Origin: Heterodera schachtii
Taxonomy: Eukaryota; Nematoda; Chromadorea; Rhabditida; Heteroderidae
Length of the DNA: 64,000 nucleotides
Direction of reading: 5' to 3'
Assembly: GCA_023374025.1 (NCBI GenBank)
Contig: SIJG01000016.1
Span: 2,074,142-2,138,141, forward strand
Under the pieces are notes generated by a model. That model had not been told where the DNA came from, ran no database searches, and saw nothing but the letters and a program-made list of their open reading frames with translations. A program made the translations under genes and the position numbers. Every line of letters starts with the position of its first letter. Within the stretch, counting starts at the first letter, position 1. Positions 1-11,630 of this stretch are shown piece by piece.

Positions 1-470
1 AATTTCTGCGCGAATGACAGAATTCAGAGAGGAATTTTAAAAATCTTTTATAATTTAAAGATTTTATTTTGTGCATTTTTAGGACAAAAATTCAACTTCT
101 ACCAATTACAAACAGTGACAGAAAGAAACATTTGTCTCCTTCACCCAAAAACAAATTTTATTAACATTTGAATCAGAGCGTTTTTGAGGGGGGGGGGCAA
201 TAGCCAAACAAACCTTTGTCATAACAAAATGCTCAAACTTCTCAAGAATGGCAATTTAATTCGTCGTGGCTTAGCGTCTGACATTTTAAAACGAATGTTT
301 GCGACGCCCAAGGGACAATTCATTAATCATCAAAGTGGTGCCATTTGGACATATGTATTATCACTTGAATTTTTCGTGAATTTGCCAACTCTTTTTCAAT
401 TCCATTTGTTTCAATGATTAATCAGTGGCAAATGGGAGAAGGGAGACGGATTTAAAAGGATAAAATTTTG
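1..470. other. Upstream non-coding sequence
   Basis: AT-rich sequence with no convincing exon. A short open frame at 184-417 starts beside a run of G (about 187-195) and has neither a signal peptide nor recognisable residues, so it is treated as chance. I saw no promoter motif beyond the TATA box listed separately. Confidence 0.5.
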
Positions 471-480
471 TATATAAAAG
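471..480 (+). promoter_or_regulatory. TATA box of the mucin-like gene
   Basis: TATATAAAAG lies 105 bases upstream of the start codon at 576. It fits a core promoter with transcription starting near 500. The leader between it and the acceptor at 561-565 would then act as an outron. Confidence 0.45.
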
Positions 481-551
481 CAGGACGGAGAAAGGAAAAC
501 TCATAATTTGAATTGAAAAATTATTTAATAAAAATAAAATTAATTATTTTA

Positions 552-565
552 TTTTATTTTTTTAG
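552..565 (+). promoter_or_regulatory. Probable trans-splice acceptor before the mucin-like gene
   Basis: A T-rich tract ends in TTTTTTTAG, 10 bases before the ATG at 576. No upstream exon can be built, so spliced-leader addition here is the simplest reading. This is inferred from sequence only. Confidence 0.45.
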
Positions 566-575
566 TCCATCGAAG

Positions 576-3500
576 ATGGGTTGGAAGTTAGTGTCTCTTT
601 TTCTTTGTATTGCCATCATTGGAATAGTAACAGGCTATTATCCTCCGCCACCAACAACGGGTTAAAAGTTTATCAGAAAGATAAAATATAAAAGAATATT
701 TAGCATGTCCTCCGGTAACTTGTCCATGTGGATGCAAAGAATGTTACACGACAACACCATATGAAGTGCCAGGCACAGGATCAACATCGACGCCAGGACC
801 GGAATCAAGCACAGCAACACCATCTGAGGAGCCAGGAACCCCGAGCAGTGAAACGCCCGGACCGCCTGAACCCAGCACTGAAACACCAGGACCGCCTGGA
901 CCCAGCACTGAAACACCCGGACCGCCTGGACCCAGCACTGAAACACCCGGACCGCCTGGACCCAGCACTGAAACACCCGGACCGCCTGGACCCAGCACTG
1001 AAACACCAGGACCGCCTGGACCCAGCACTGAAACGCCCGGACCTCCTGGACCCAGCACTGAAACACCCGGACCGCCTGGACCCAGCACTGAAACACCAGG
1101 ACCGCCTGGACCCAGCACTGAAACACCCGGACCGCCTGGACCCAGCACTGAAACGCCCGGACCCAGCACTGAAACGCCCGGACCGCCTGGACCCAGCACT
1201 GAAACACCCGGACCGCCTGGACCCAGCACTGAAACACCCGGACCGCCTGGACCCAGCACTGAAACACCCGGACCGCCTGGACCCAGCACTGAAACACCAG
1301 GACCGCCTGGACCCAGCACTGAAACACCCGGACCGCCTGGACCAAGCACCGAAACACCCGGACCGCCTGGACCCAGCACTGAAACACCCGGACCGCCTGG
1401 ACCCAGCACTGAAACACCCGGACCGCCTGGACCCAGCACTGAAACACCCGGACCGCCTGGACCCAGCACTGAAACGCCCGGACCGCCTGGACCCAGCACT
1501 GAAACACCCGGACCGCCTGGACCAAGCACCGAAACACCCGGACCGCCTGGACCCAGCACTGAAACACCCGGACCGCCTGGACCCAGCACTGAAACACCCG
1601 GACCGCCTGGACCCAGCACTGAAACGCCCGGACCGCCTGGACCCAGCACTGAAACGCCCGGACCGCCTGGACCCAGCACTGAAACACCCGGACCGCCTGG
1701 ACCCAGCACTGAAACACCCGGACCGCCTGGACCCAGCACTGAAACGCCCGGACCGCCTGGACCCAGCACTGAAACGCCCGGACCGCCTGGACCCAGCACT
1801 GAAACGCCCGGACCCGAATCAAGCACATCAACACCATCTGAGGGACCAGGAACTCCGAGCACTGAAACGCCCGGACCGCCTGGACCCAGCACTGAAACGC
1901 CCGGACCTCCTGGACCCAGCACTGAAACACCCGGACCGCCTGGACCCAGCACTGAAACACCCGGACCGCCTGGACCCAGCACTGAAACGCCCGGACCGCC
2001 TGGACCAAGCACCGAAACACCCGGACCGCCTGGACCCAGCACTGAAACGCCCGGACCACCTGGACCCAGCACTGAAACGCCCGGACCGCCTGGACCCAGC
2101 ACTGAAACACCAGGACCGCCTGGACCCAGCACTGAAACACCAGGACCGCCTGGACCAAGCACCGAAACACCCGGACCGCCTGGACCCAGCACTGAAACGC
2201 CCGGACCGCCTGGACCCAGCACTGAAACGCCCGGACCGCCTGGACCAAGCACCGAAACACCCGGACCGCCTGGACCCAGCACTGAAACGCCCGGACCACC
2301 TGGACCCAGCACTGAAACGCCCGGACCGCCTGGACCCAGCACTGAAACACCAGGACCGCCTGGACCCAGCACTGAAACACCAGGACCGCCTGGACCCAGC
2401 ACTGAAACGCCCGGACCGCCTGGACCCAGCACTGAAACACCAGGACCGCCTGGACCCAGCACTGAAACACCAGGACCGCCTGGACCCAGCACTGAAACAC
2501 CAGGACCGCCTGGACCCAGCACTGAAACGCCCGGACCACCTGGACCCAGCACTGAAACGCCCGGACCGCCTGGACCCAGCACTGAAACACCAGGACCGCC
2601 TGGACCCAGCACTGAAACACCAGGACCGCCTGGACCCAGCACTGAAACACCCGGACCCGAATCAAGCACATCAACACCATCTGAGGGACCAGGAACTCCG
2701 AGCACTGAAACACCCGGACCGCCTGAACCCAGCACTGAAACACCCGGACCGCCTGGACCCAGCACTGAAACACCCGGACCGCCTGGACCCAGCACTGAAA
2801 CACCAGGACCGCCTGGACCCAGCACTGAAACACCCGGACCGCCTGAACCCAGCACTGAAACGCCCGGACCCGAATCAAGCACATCAACACCATCTGAGGG
2901 ACCAGGAACTCCGAGCACTGAAACACCCGGACCGCCTGAACCCAGCACTGAAACACCCGGACCGCCTGGATCCAGCACTGAAACGCCCGGACCGCCTGGA
3001 CCCAGCACTGAAACACCCGGACCCGAATCAAGCACATCAACACCATCTGAGGGACCAGGAACTCCGAGCACCGAAACGCCCGGACCGCCTGGACCCAGCA
3101 CTGAAACACCCGGACCGCCTGGACCCAGCACTGAAACGCCCGGACCGCCTGGACCCAGCACTGAAACGCCCGGACCGCCTGGACCCAGCACTGAAACGCC
3201 CGGACCGCCTGGACCCAGCACTGAAACACCCGGACCCGAATCAAGCACATCAACACCATCTGAGGGACCAGGAACTCCGAGCACCGAAACGCCCGGACCG
3301 CCTGGACCCAGCACTGAAACGCCCGGACCGCCTGGACCCAGCACTGAAACACCCGGACCGCCTGGACCCAGCACTGAAACGCCCGGACCGCCTGGACCCA
3401 GCACTGAAACACCCGGACCGCCTGGATCCAGCACTGAAACGCCCGGACCGCCTGGACCCAGCACTGAAACACCCGGACCCGAATCAAGCACATCAACACC

Positions 3501-4651
3501 ATCTGAGGGACCAGGAACTCCGAGCACCGAAACGCCCGGACCGCCTGGACCCAGCACTGAAACACCCGGACCGCCTGGACCCAGCACTGAAACGCCCGGA
3601 CCGCCTGGACCCAGCACTGAAACGCCCGGACCGCCTGGACCCAGCACTGAAACGCCCGGACCGCCTGGACCCAGCACTGAAACACCCGGACCGCCTGGAC
3701 CCAGCACTGAAACGTCCGGACCGCCTGGACCCAGCACTGAAACGCCCGGACCGCCTGGACCCAGCACTGAAACGCCCGGACCGCCTGGACCCAGCACTGA
3801 AACACCCGGACCGCCTGGACCCAGCACTGAAACACCCGGACCGCCTGGACCCAGCACTGAAACGCCCGGACCGCCTGGACCCAGCACTGAAACACCCGGA
3901 CCGCCTGGACCCAGCACTGAAACACCCGAACCGCCTGGACCCAGCACTGAAACACCCGGACCGCCTGGACCCAGCACTGAAACACCCGGACCGCCTGGAC
4001 CCAGCACTGAAACACCCGGACCGCCTGCGCCCAGCACTGAAACACCCGGACCGCCTGGGCCCAGCACTGCCGGAACTTCCTCTACAAAGACCTACACTGT
4101 TCCAACAACTCCAAAACGTTTGTTTTAACTTGTACAATTTGTAAGATTTTTTCTAGCACCTCCGTGTTGCTATGGCTGTGACTACCCTGTCGACTGCCAC
4201 ACTTCTGGGAAGGATTGCGACTATTCTCCGCTTCAGCCGCCTTATCAAAGCGATCCTTACCCGGTTGGGAAGTGCGTCTTCAAAAATGTCACTTGCGCCG
4301 CTCCAAACACCGGCAAAGTGCTCTTCATGAAGGTGGGGAATAATGCAATTCCAACCCATGATCATACGTAATTATTATGATTATGATGATTAACTGAACC
4401 GTTTTATTCACTTTTTCCAGCTCAACAATGACCCCAACTCCGTCGTTTCGTCTTCCGTCTCACCGTTCAACAAAGTCACAGTCATTTTGCAATGCACCTG
4501 CAAACCGTACTTCGCGCCTTATTGGGTCCAAGTGGGCGTTGACGGCAACCCGGCCAAGCAGGTCAACGTCAAATCGGTCAGTGTTTCGCTTTAAATTTGC
4601 ATTTATTGAATCCTCAAAACACAGGCGACCTGCGGGCGTCACTGTTACTAG
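576..4651 (+). CDS. Secreted mucin-like protein with C6-type Cys-rich C-terminus
   Basis: Five exons join in phase: 576-660, 704-4117, 4157-4332, 4421-4576 and 4625-4651, giving 1285 residues. Residues 1-20 are a hydrophobic signal peptide, so the product should be secreted. A short Cys-rich stretch (five Cys, residues about 30-43) follows. Residues about 50-1155 are PGPPGPSTET decapeptides, dense in Pro, Thr and Ser as expected for O-glycosylation. The last 120 residues hold about eleven Cys in a pattern like the nematode C6 domain: CVFKNVTC near its start, a VTVILQCTC strand, and a closing CGRHCY. The ATG follows a probable spliced-leader acceptor. A poly(A) signal AATAAA lies at 4817-4822. 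The intron 3 donor could instead be at 4368, which would change the frame of exon 4. Possible roles are surface coat, gland secretion or matrix; none is proven. Confidence 0.8.
843..4076 (+). repeat. Coding 30-bp minisatellite (about 107 units)
   Basis: Tandem 30-base units (GGACCGCCTGGACCCAGCAC plus GAAACACCC-type ends) fill almost all of exon 2. Unit length is a multiple of three, so the array stays open in several frames on both strands; only the frame joined to the signal peptide and Cys-rich exons is taken as real. Variation is mostly synonymous (ACACCC, ACGCCC, ACACCA). A spacer variant encoding PGPESSTSTPSEGPGTPS occurs about seven times, near 797, 1811, 2653, 2866, 3020, 3230 and 3475. 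Units with GGACCACC recur exactly 240 bases apart at about 2051, 2291 and 2531, marking an eight-unit higher-order repeat. Confidence 0.95.
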
Positions 4652-5809
4652 AAAATGGTAATTGGTTATTATTTGTATTATCATTTATCAATTCAAAATC
4701 AAATTTAGACGAACCGCTCATTGTCCAACAAAAGAATTAAGCAAAAGGAAATTAATTAGAAAACCAATTAGAGAAAAATTTCCTTGCGCATTTTTTAAAT
4801 TGTAATTTTTTTTATTAATAAATAAGTAGTAGAAAAGAAATTGTATCGTAGAATTTCATATATTAAAGTAAATAATAATTTTGAAAAAATAATTGAATTT
4901 GGAGTCTGTGGACTGTGAACCATTTGCTGATCAATCGGAATTTAAGTGTACTGTAATTGGGCTTCTCAAGCATTTAAGGACGGGCTCAATTCTGTTTTAA
5001 AAGCAAATAGAGAACAGATAAATTTTTTTTTCGTCCCTAAAAATCCGGGCCCTATGAACAATTCAGAATTTTTTAAAATGTACCCTACCCAAAAAATCAT
5101 TTTATTTCAAAAAAAGGAATATCGAAATTAATATCATAATCCCAAACTTAATTAATTTAGCATTATATATTTTATTCACATAATGAATTTTGCTAATTTT
5201 TGGTACATTATTTTGTGGTTTTTTGTACATATTTCTTAATCTTTTGGGCCTTTTTTTACGTATTTTATGTACATATTTTGTGATTTTTCTTAACATTTAT
5301 TTATAAAATTTAATTGAAAGCACTAATTATTTGTGACAATAATAAATTGTCAAAATTAATAAATTATTTATTATTAGAGTTGGTTATATTATATCATATT
5401 TTGTCTATCTTAAATTTTTATGGAGTTCACGTGAATAATGCCTTGGCTTTGCTCTTTGCCGGACTTCCTCAGCAAATTCCCTGCGGAAGTGCCAAAGTTA
5501 CGCATTTCCTTATGCAATAAATTACTAAATTAAACTCATGACAAACAAAACAAAACAACAAGCATTGGAGAGAAAGGAGAAACTGTCTCAATGATTTGCC
5601 CAATTAATCGGCACTTTCACTTCCGCCGTCTCGCCATTTAAAATGGTCAAATTCTCATTAAAAACAATCATTTATTTATTTATTAATTGCTTTTTACCAA
5701 TTTGATCAGTCCCTTTTTTCACAAAATAAAAGTGAATCAATCGAATGTTATTATTTAATTTATTACAATTATTTTTTTAACATTTCCTATTTCTTTAGAA
5801 ATAGCCAAA
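4652..5809. other. Intergenic AT-rich spacer
   Basis: Contains the 3' UTR of the mucin-like gene with AATAAA at 4817-4822, then AT-rich DNA. A more GC-balanced patch at about 5425-5520 has an open frame ending at 5520, but I could not connect it to splice sites. The probable trans-splice acceptor TTTCTTTAG ends at 5798, just before the next gene. Confidence 0.5.
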
Positions 5810-6684
5810 ATGTTTATTTACAAAACTTTTCTGTGTGTTTTATTTGTTTTTCCGCTGATAATCCACTCAAACGTTGCAAATGGTAATTAATAAGTTTGAA
5901 AAATATATTTTTAAAATTAATTTTAAGAAACTCTCAAAAAATATAAACCGCTCAACCAAAACGACGAAGTCATAATTCGCCTAATCCGTGACGAAGACAT
6001 TGAAGAAACGGCCGAGATCATTCAGGAATCCTATCTGCAGGATTGTCTGAAGATAAAGCATGCCACGCCGGAGCAATGTGAACAAATGAAAAAAGTGCCG
6101 TTGGAAAGGACGCGGATGGCACTGAGCACATTCAAAGCGGAGAAGGACGGCGCGGTGATAGTTGCCGAAACGACGGCACCAACAGAAGCAGGGTAAAATG
6201 CCATCCGTTGCATTTTGGACACAATGCGAAAAAAATTTAAAAATTTTGAAAGGAAATTTATAAAATTTGGATTAGAATTAATTTATAAAGGAGTTCGAAG
6301 GGTGGTGCGCGACTGATGGGCTGCATCAGAGTGAAGTTGAACTCCCAAGGGAACACAAAGGACAACGGCCCTTTCGCCCAAATTGGGCCATTTGCCACGC
6401 GCGTCGATGTTCACGGGTTAGGCATTGGCACTATGATGTTACAAGTCGCGGAAGAATACGCCGTCAATCGTTGGAATGTGTGCGAAATGATTTTGGACGC
6501 CCACGGCATTCCCGAGCCGGTGAAAGAAGTCGTTCATCCGCCGATGACACCGCTGCTTAAATTTTACGAAAAGCGGGGATATCGGCGAATTGGAAAGGTC
6601 CATAGACATCGGGGGGAAGGCGGGCAACGGATGAAAGAATTGCCCACCGCGAGAGGGCAATCCCGAGGAATTGTCATGTTTTAG
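5810..6684 (+). CDS. Secreted GNAT-family N-acetyltransferase
   Basis: Three exons (5810-5882, 5928-6192, 6291-6684) join in phase to 243 residues. Residues 1-23 are a hydrophobic signal peptide, unusual for this cytosolic or nuclear family. The GNAT fold is visible in order: an EVIIRLIRDEDIEE opening strand and helix, a TRVDVHGLGIG acetyl-CoA loop (motif A, normally Q/R-x-x-G-x-G/A) followed by a long helix, and a terminal LLKFYEKRGY motif (motif B, normally FYxKxGF). It should move an acetyl group from acetyl-CoA to an amine; the substrate is unknown. The start lies 12 bases after a probable trans-splice acceptor. If the tail really is extracellular, the acetyl-CoA source is unclear. Host-delivered effector or lumenal enzyme are both possible. 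Confidence 0.8.
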
Positions 6685-6753
6685 ACCAACTGGTTCGACC
6701 CCGCCGAATCCAATTACGTAAGAATCCCGAACTCACTCACTCATCTCGAACGG

Positions 6754-9275
6754 ATGGTGAAGGACACGTGTTTGGCAAAGGAGACGAGCAGAAAAGGGAC
6801 AAAACGTGGACGAGAGGAGGAAAAGGGAAAGGCGCCGGAGGGGGAAAGCATCGGAAAGAATAAGCGAATGCACCAACAGCACGAGAGCACGGGTAAATAA
6901 ATAAATAACAATTTGGGGGGGGGAGAGAAGGTTCATAATAACAGCAAAGCACGAAAGCACCAAATCTAATAACGCACCATAATTAATATTAGATAATTAA
7001 GCACATTGATTAATGAGACCGGGCATTTGCAAATTCATTTTAATTAAAAGAAAATATGAAAATCAAATGAACAACAACAGCATTTGAATTGAAATGCTCT
7101 TACCATTTTGCAGAACTCGTCAGAAATTACGCGGCCGAAGCGGTGAAAAACGAAGAGGAATTGGCCGAGTTGGTGGAGGCGGCGGTCGACTTGGCCCACG
7201 AGTTCGGACTGATCAAACGATTGTCAGACGACGAGTCGCGCCGAAGGTAAGCAGCACAAACACGGGGTATTTGTTGTTGTCCAAACAAATGCCCGATTTA
7301 CTTCAGAAGGACCACCGATTTGGCGTCCATTCAGCCGTTCAGTCTGTTCCCGTCCCCATTCCCTCGTTCGCTTTTCCACCGGGCGACCGCCGTGCACAAA
7401 GTGCGACTTCAAAATTCAAATTAAACATAAAATAATAATAATTATTATTTGTGTTTTTAGGGAATGCAAAAGCTGTTCTTTCGCGTTTCTTGTGACTACG
7501 AATTTCTGGCAAAAGCGACGGAACAATTGGCCAAAACGGATAAAACGTACGAACGGATGGTGGGACTTATGGACCAAGTCCGGCGAGAAGGCCATCAGCA
7601 GCCGTACACGCTGCTGTTGACACGAGCGGTCAGTTGTTTTTAAAATTTGGCGGAATGTTTAAAATGGACCGGCAATTTCCACAAAAGGATTATGTGATGG
7701 ATAATAATAGCATAACGGAACAACCCAATGGACAGCAGCGGCAGTTTGGTCTTAAGCAGGTAATTAATGTTAGTTAATTAACTAATTGACAACAATGTCT
7801 TAATGAGTCCTATCATATGTCTGTTATTTATTAAATAAAATTATTTGAGAAAATGAATTCAATTATCGAATTAACAAAAATGTGCCAACTTGGACAATAA
7901 TATTGGAATAAAAAAAATGTCAATTAATTAAACAATTCTTGAATCTGTTGCTCATCAGACTGGGATGACCATTGGCACGGTGGGAAGCGTGGCAATGAGC
8001 CCGCGGGCAGCCGAAGTGCACCGGCAAATGCTGCAAAAGTTGGGGATGGACGCGTCGAATGTGCCGCCGAATCGGGCAGTAAATACAATGGCACGGGGAC
8101 TTTTCAATGGATGGTAAGGGAATAAATAAAGAAAATTCAATGGAAAAATAAAAGGTAATTAATTACAGGCTCAGATTTGGTGACGCGGATGCTTTGGTCG
8201 TTTTCATCGTTTCCCCCGAGGACAAATTCCGTTTCGATGAGCGCGCAATTGAAAACGAACTTCAGCAGATTTCCGATGGACAAATTGAAGTTGAGCGAAT
8301 GACGTCGGAAGAGGCCTTTGCCAAGTGATTGACGACCGACTGATTATGGCATTTGTTTAATTGCCCCCCCCCCTTTCTTGAGGTTGTTTCTCGACGAGAG
8401 TGACTTCACTTTGCGTCGTTCGTCCGATCGTCGTGCGGTTGCCCTCGTCCATTCTTCGTCGAATGGGCATTTGCCGGAATGGACGGACGACGAATGGGAG
8501 GCTCGGCGGAGAATCGAACGATCGCGGGCAATTGTAAGGACAGCAGCGGAAGGAATTCATTTTCATGGAAAATTGTCGGGGCATTTTTAATTAATTATGC
8601 AATTAGCAAAAAAGCATTAACTAACATTCGTAAAAATATGCTTTTTAGAAAACATCGACGGTGTTTAGCGATTTGAGCACCTCAAAAGCAGTGGAGCAGG
8701 TAATTAACGGATAATATGATAATTGCCTTCAATTGATTAATGAAGAATTTAATTAATTAATGTCCATTTGTCATTTTGAAGCTGCTCGCACAGCCCGGAA
8801 AGATCGAACAGTTTATGCGCGACGAAGAAGACGAGCAAATGGTGGAGACAATTCGGAGAACATTCGTTGAGCAATGGCCTTTGGAAAAGGACGACGAGCC
8901 GACCCGGCAATTAATACAGGTGAGTAAACAGACGAAAATGGGCCAATTAAAATTGTAATTGTTGCCAAATGACGGGTCAAATAAAGCAAATGACTCATCT
9001 TCCGTTCCCGAGATGTCTCTTCCTCCTCCTCGTCCTTTTTCTTTCTTTCACTTATTTTGGCCATTTCTTCAGTTGGCCATCGCTAACCCCGGCCTTTTTG
9101 TGTTGAAAGCGCAAAACGAAGAAGGAACACCAAATTATGTTGACGAGGAACTGAGAGAGAAACTGCAGCAATTCACGCACGAAGAGCGAGCAGCACATGA
9201 ACTGAGGCACAGAATTCAGCCGGTGACGGCGAAGGTAATGCTAATGAGAGAGAGAGAGAGAGAGAGAATGCTAAT

Positions 9276-9312
<37 letters not shown>

Positions 9313-10076
9313 ATGCTAATGAGAGAGAGAATCTAATGAGATAGAGAGAGGGAGGGGGAGGGAGAGAGAAACGAGAGAGAGAGAGAGGAAGAGAGAGGGA
9401 GAGAGAGAGAGAGAGAGAAAGCTAATGAGAGAGAGATAGAGAAGAGAGAGAGAGAAAGCTAATGAGAGAGAGATAGAGAAGAGAGATAGAGAAGAGAGAT
9501 AGAGAAGAGAGAGAGAGGAGAGAGAGAGAGAAAGCTAATGAGAGAGAGATAGAGAAGAGAGAGAGAGAAAGCTAATGAGAGAGAGATAGAGAAGAGAGAG
9601 AGAGAGAAAGCTAATGAGAGAGAGACAGAGAAGAGAGAGGGAGAGAGAGAGAGAGAGAGAGAAAGCTAATGAGAGAGAGATAGAGAAGAGAGAGAGAGAA
9701 AGCTAATGAGAGAGAGATAGAGAAGAGAGAGAGAGGAGAGAGAGAGAGAATGCTAATGAGAGATAGAGAGAAAAAATACTTTTTAATTAACTTTGAAATG
9801 ACCAATTAATTGGAAAATCAAAGTGTATCTGTTCATAAATTTGCCACTCCGAAATGCCGAATGTTGCAGAATTTCCTGGTCCGTCCCCTGGAGGGGGCCG
9901 TGCCCGGCGACGTCGCCGTCGAATTGGGCATTTTCGGCTTTCTGCTGGGCGACACGCGGGACGGAAGCATTGTGCGCAACACTCAGCAGGGATTCATAGC
10001 CCGCAGCAGCACAAAATTGGCAAACGGAACAGAAGAAGAAAAAGACGAAGTGTACGACTCGCTGAATTTAATTTGA
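6754..10076 (+). CDS. Glutathione synthetase-like protein, catalytic residues altered
   Basis: Twelve exons join in phase: 6754-6892 (tentative), 7114-7246, 7307-7400, 7461-7628, 7688-7759, 7959-8113, 8169-8324, 8383-8533, 8649-8699, 8782-8919, 9073-9234 and 9870-10076 (541 residues). The product aligns along its whole length with eukaryotic glutathione synthetase, which joins gamma-glutamylcysteine and glycine with ATP: PFSLFPSPFPR, a substrate-domain AAEVHRQML, DDEWEARRRIERSRAI, LKAQNEEGTPN and AVELGIFGFLLG. Several active-site features are changed. The EIN motif (human E144 and N146, Mg ligands) reads GMT, the GGG loop after E368 reads EGTP, and the C-terminal alanine-rich loop is replaced by an acidic stretch. 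A non-canonical, effector-type paralogue is likely. The first exon (46 Lys/Arg-rich codons) is phase-compatible but could be 3' UTR of the previous gene; no signal peptide was found. Poly(A) signal at about 10212. Confidence 0.8.
9240..9775 (+). repeat. GA-rich microsatellite in the last intron
   Basis: About 530 bases of (GA)n broken by regular GCTAATGAGAGAGA and ATAGAGAAGAGA variants, lying inside the intron 9235-9869 of the glutathione synthetase-like gene. Open frames across it on either strand are repeat artefacts. Confidence 0.95.
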
Positions 10077-11630
10077 GAAGCAATTTCAAAACGGAAGAAA
10101 CGAATGACAAAGTGATTATTGTGATAAATGATAAAGACGATAAGCCAAAGTTGGCTAATCATTTCATTGCTTTTCAAATTTGAAAATGTTCTCAATATAT
10201 TACATTTTCTAAATAAATAAATAATATATATGTTTTTATTTATACACATTCACTTTTTGCTGTTCTCACCGCTCATTTGTAATTAATTAATAAATAGTTT
10301 AATGTGCAAAAATACTCATTGACTTAGAGGCTCGCAACCCTTACACTTATCCGTACATTCGAAAAATTCGATCTCTACTTTTGACATTATAAGAGAAACT
10401 CAAAAATGAGGGCTATTTTTTTATTTTTGGCATTTATGAGTCATATCCCGAGAAATTAAAAAAACGTTATTTCAAGGCACTTAAAAAACAGTACCATCAA
10501 ATTCGGTCTGCTGGGAGAACACAAGTTTTCAAAAACATTAGGAAAAAGTGTCTTAGTTTTCTTAGAATTGTCTGTACGCAACTACAGCTTTAAGATCGGC
10601 TTGGAAGAAACAAATTCCGTCCAATGGATTTTGAAATTTGGAAAACGGAAGAATCAGTCATTTGTTCATTAGCAATGCTTTACATAGTTTTTTGTTATTT
10701 GCTTAAATAACAAAAGCATTTTACTTTATCAAGTTTAATTATGAATTTATTTAAATGCATCAAAGATTTTTTAGCCGAAAATATTTCGTTTTCGTCCAAT
10801 CCATAAATATAAAAAAAAAAATTTTGGTTTTCATAAATAAAAACACTTAAGAAAATATTTTTAACTTTTATCAATATTTTGATAAATCTTTTGGGTTCTG
10901 CGTAGTAAAAACGAAAAATAACCCCCCTAAGCAGAGAACTTTCGAAAACATTTCAAAAAATCAGTTCAAAATCTCACCCAATTGTCAAAATATTCTTGCC
11001 GAAAATGGTATATGCTTTACCACGAAAAGATTGAAATGTATTTATTGCAACTGAAACAGTGAATAATTTGCATTTTTCATGGTTTTATTTCAAATTAAAA
11101 GATAATTTTAATTTTTTTTTTGTTCCTCTAAATTATTATTATTTTTAATATTTTTGCATTTTTTAATTTCAGGATTTTTATAAATGTAAATCTCAGCTCT
11201 AATTATAATTCGATTTATCTTACTTTTTTTTTGAGTATTTATCGTTTTGATCGTTTTTTTTAATTTAATTTTCTCCTGTTTGATTTTAAACAGACTTTTG
11301 CAGATTTTACTTTAAATGTTTTGGTCCTCCGTCCCATCATTTCTTTTTTTTGAAAGGCGGGCCCAAATCTTTTCTTTCTTTTACAACAAATGGCACATTT
11401 CACATAAATAAAATTGTAAGTCAAATAAAAAGAAAGTCCAAAAAAATTAAAAAAAAATTAGGTTAAATTAATTTTTCTGTCTTTGATAATCCATTTATAA
11501 TGAGTTAATTTGTCACAATGTTTTTTCTTTTCTTCTTTGGCGCTTCAATTTTTATTTCTTTTAGGAACTCGAAATTGGTCAATTCTAAAATAAATTTCGT
11601 TAAAATAACCATAAAATATTCTGTAACAGT
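10077..11630. other. Intergenic AT-rich region between convergent genes
   Basis: Separates the 3' ends of two convergent genes. It holds the poly(A) signal of the glutathione synthetase-like gene near 10212 and, on the minus strand, AATAAA at 11551-11556 for the poly(A) polymerase gene, 75 bases past its stop. The rest is AT-rich with T-homopolymers; no ORF, RNA gene or repeat family was recognised. Confidence 0.6.

Noticed and set aside
728..4144. Other long open frames through the minisatellite on both strands
   Set aside because: They follow from a 30-base stop-free unit; none connects to a signal peptide or in-phase exons.
4946..5520. Short plus-strand open frames between the mucin-like and GNAT genes
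   Set aside because: AT-rich, no splice context, no recognisable motif.
9238..9805. Open frames across the GA-rich tract
   Set aside because: Simple-sequence artefacts inside an intron whose flanking exons join in phase.
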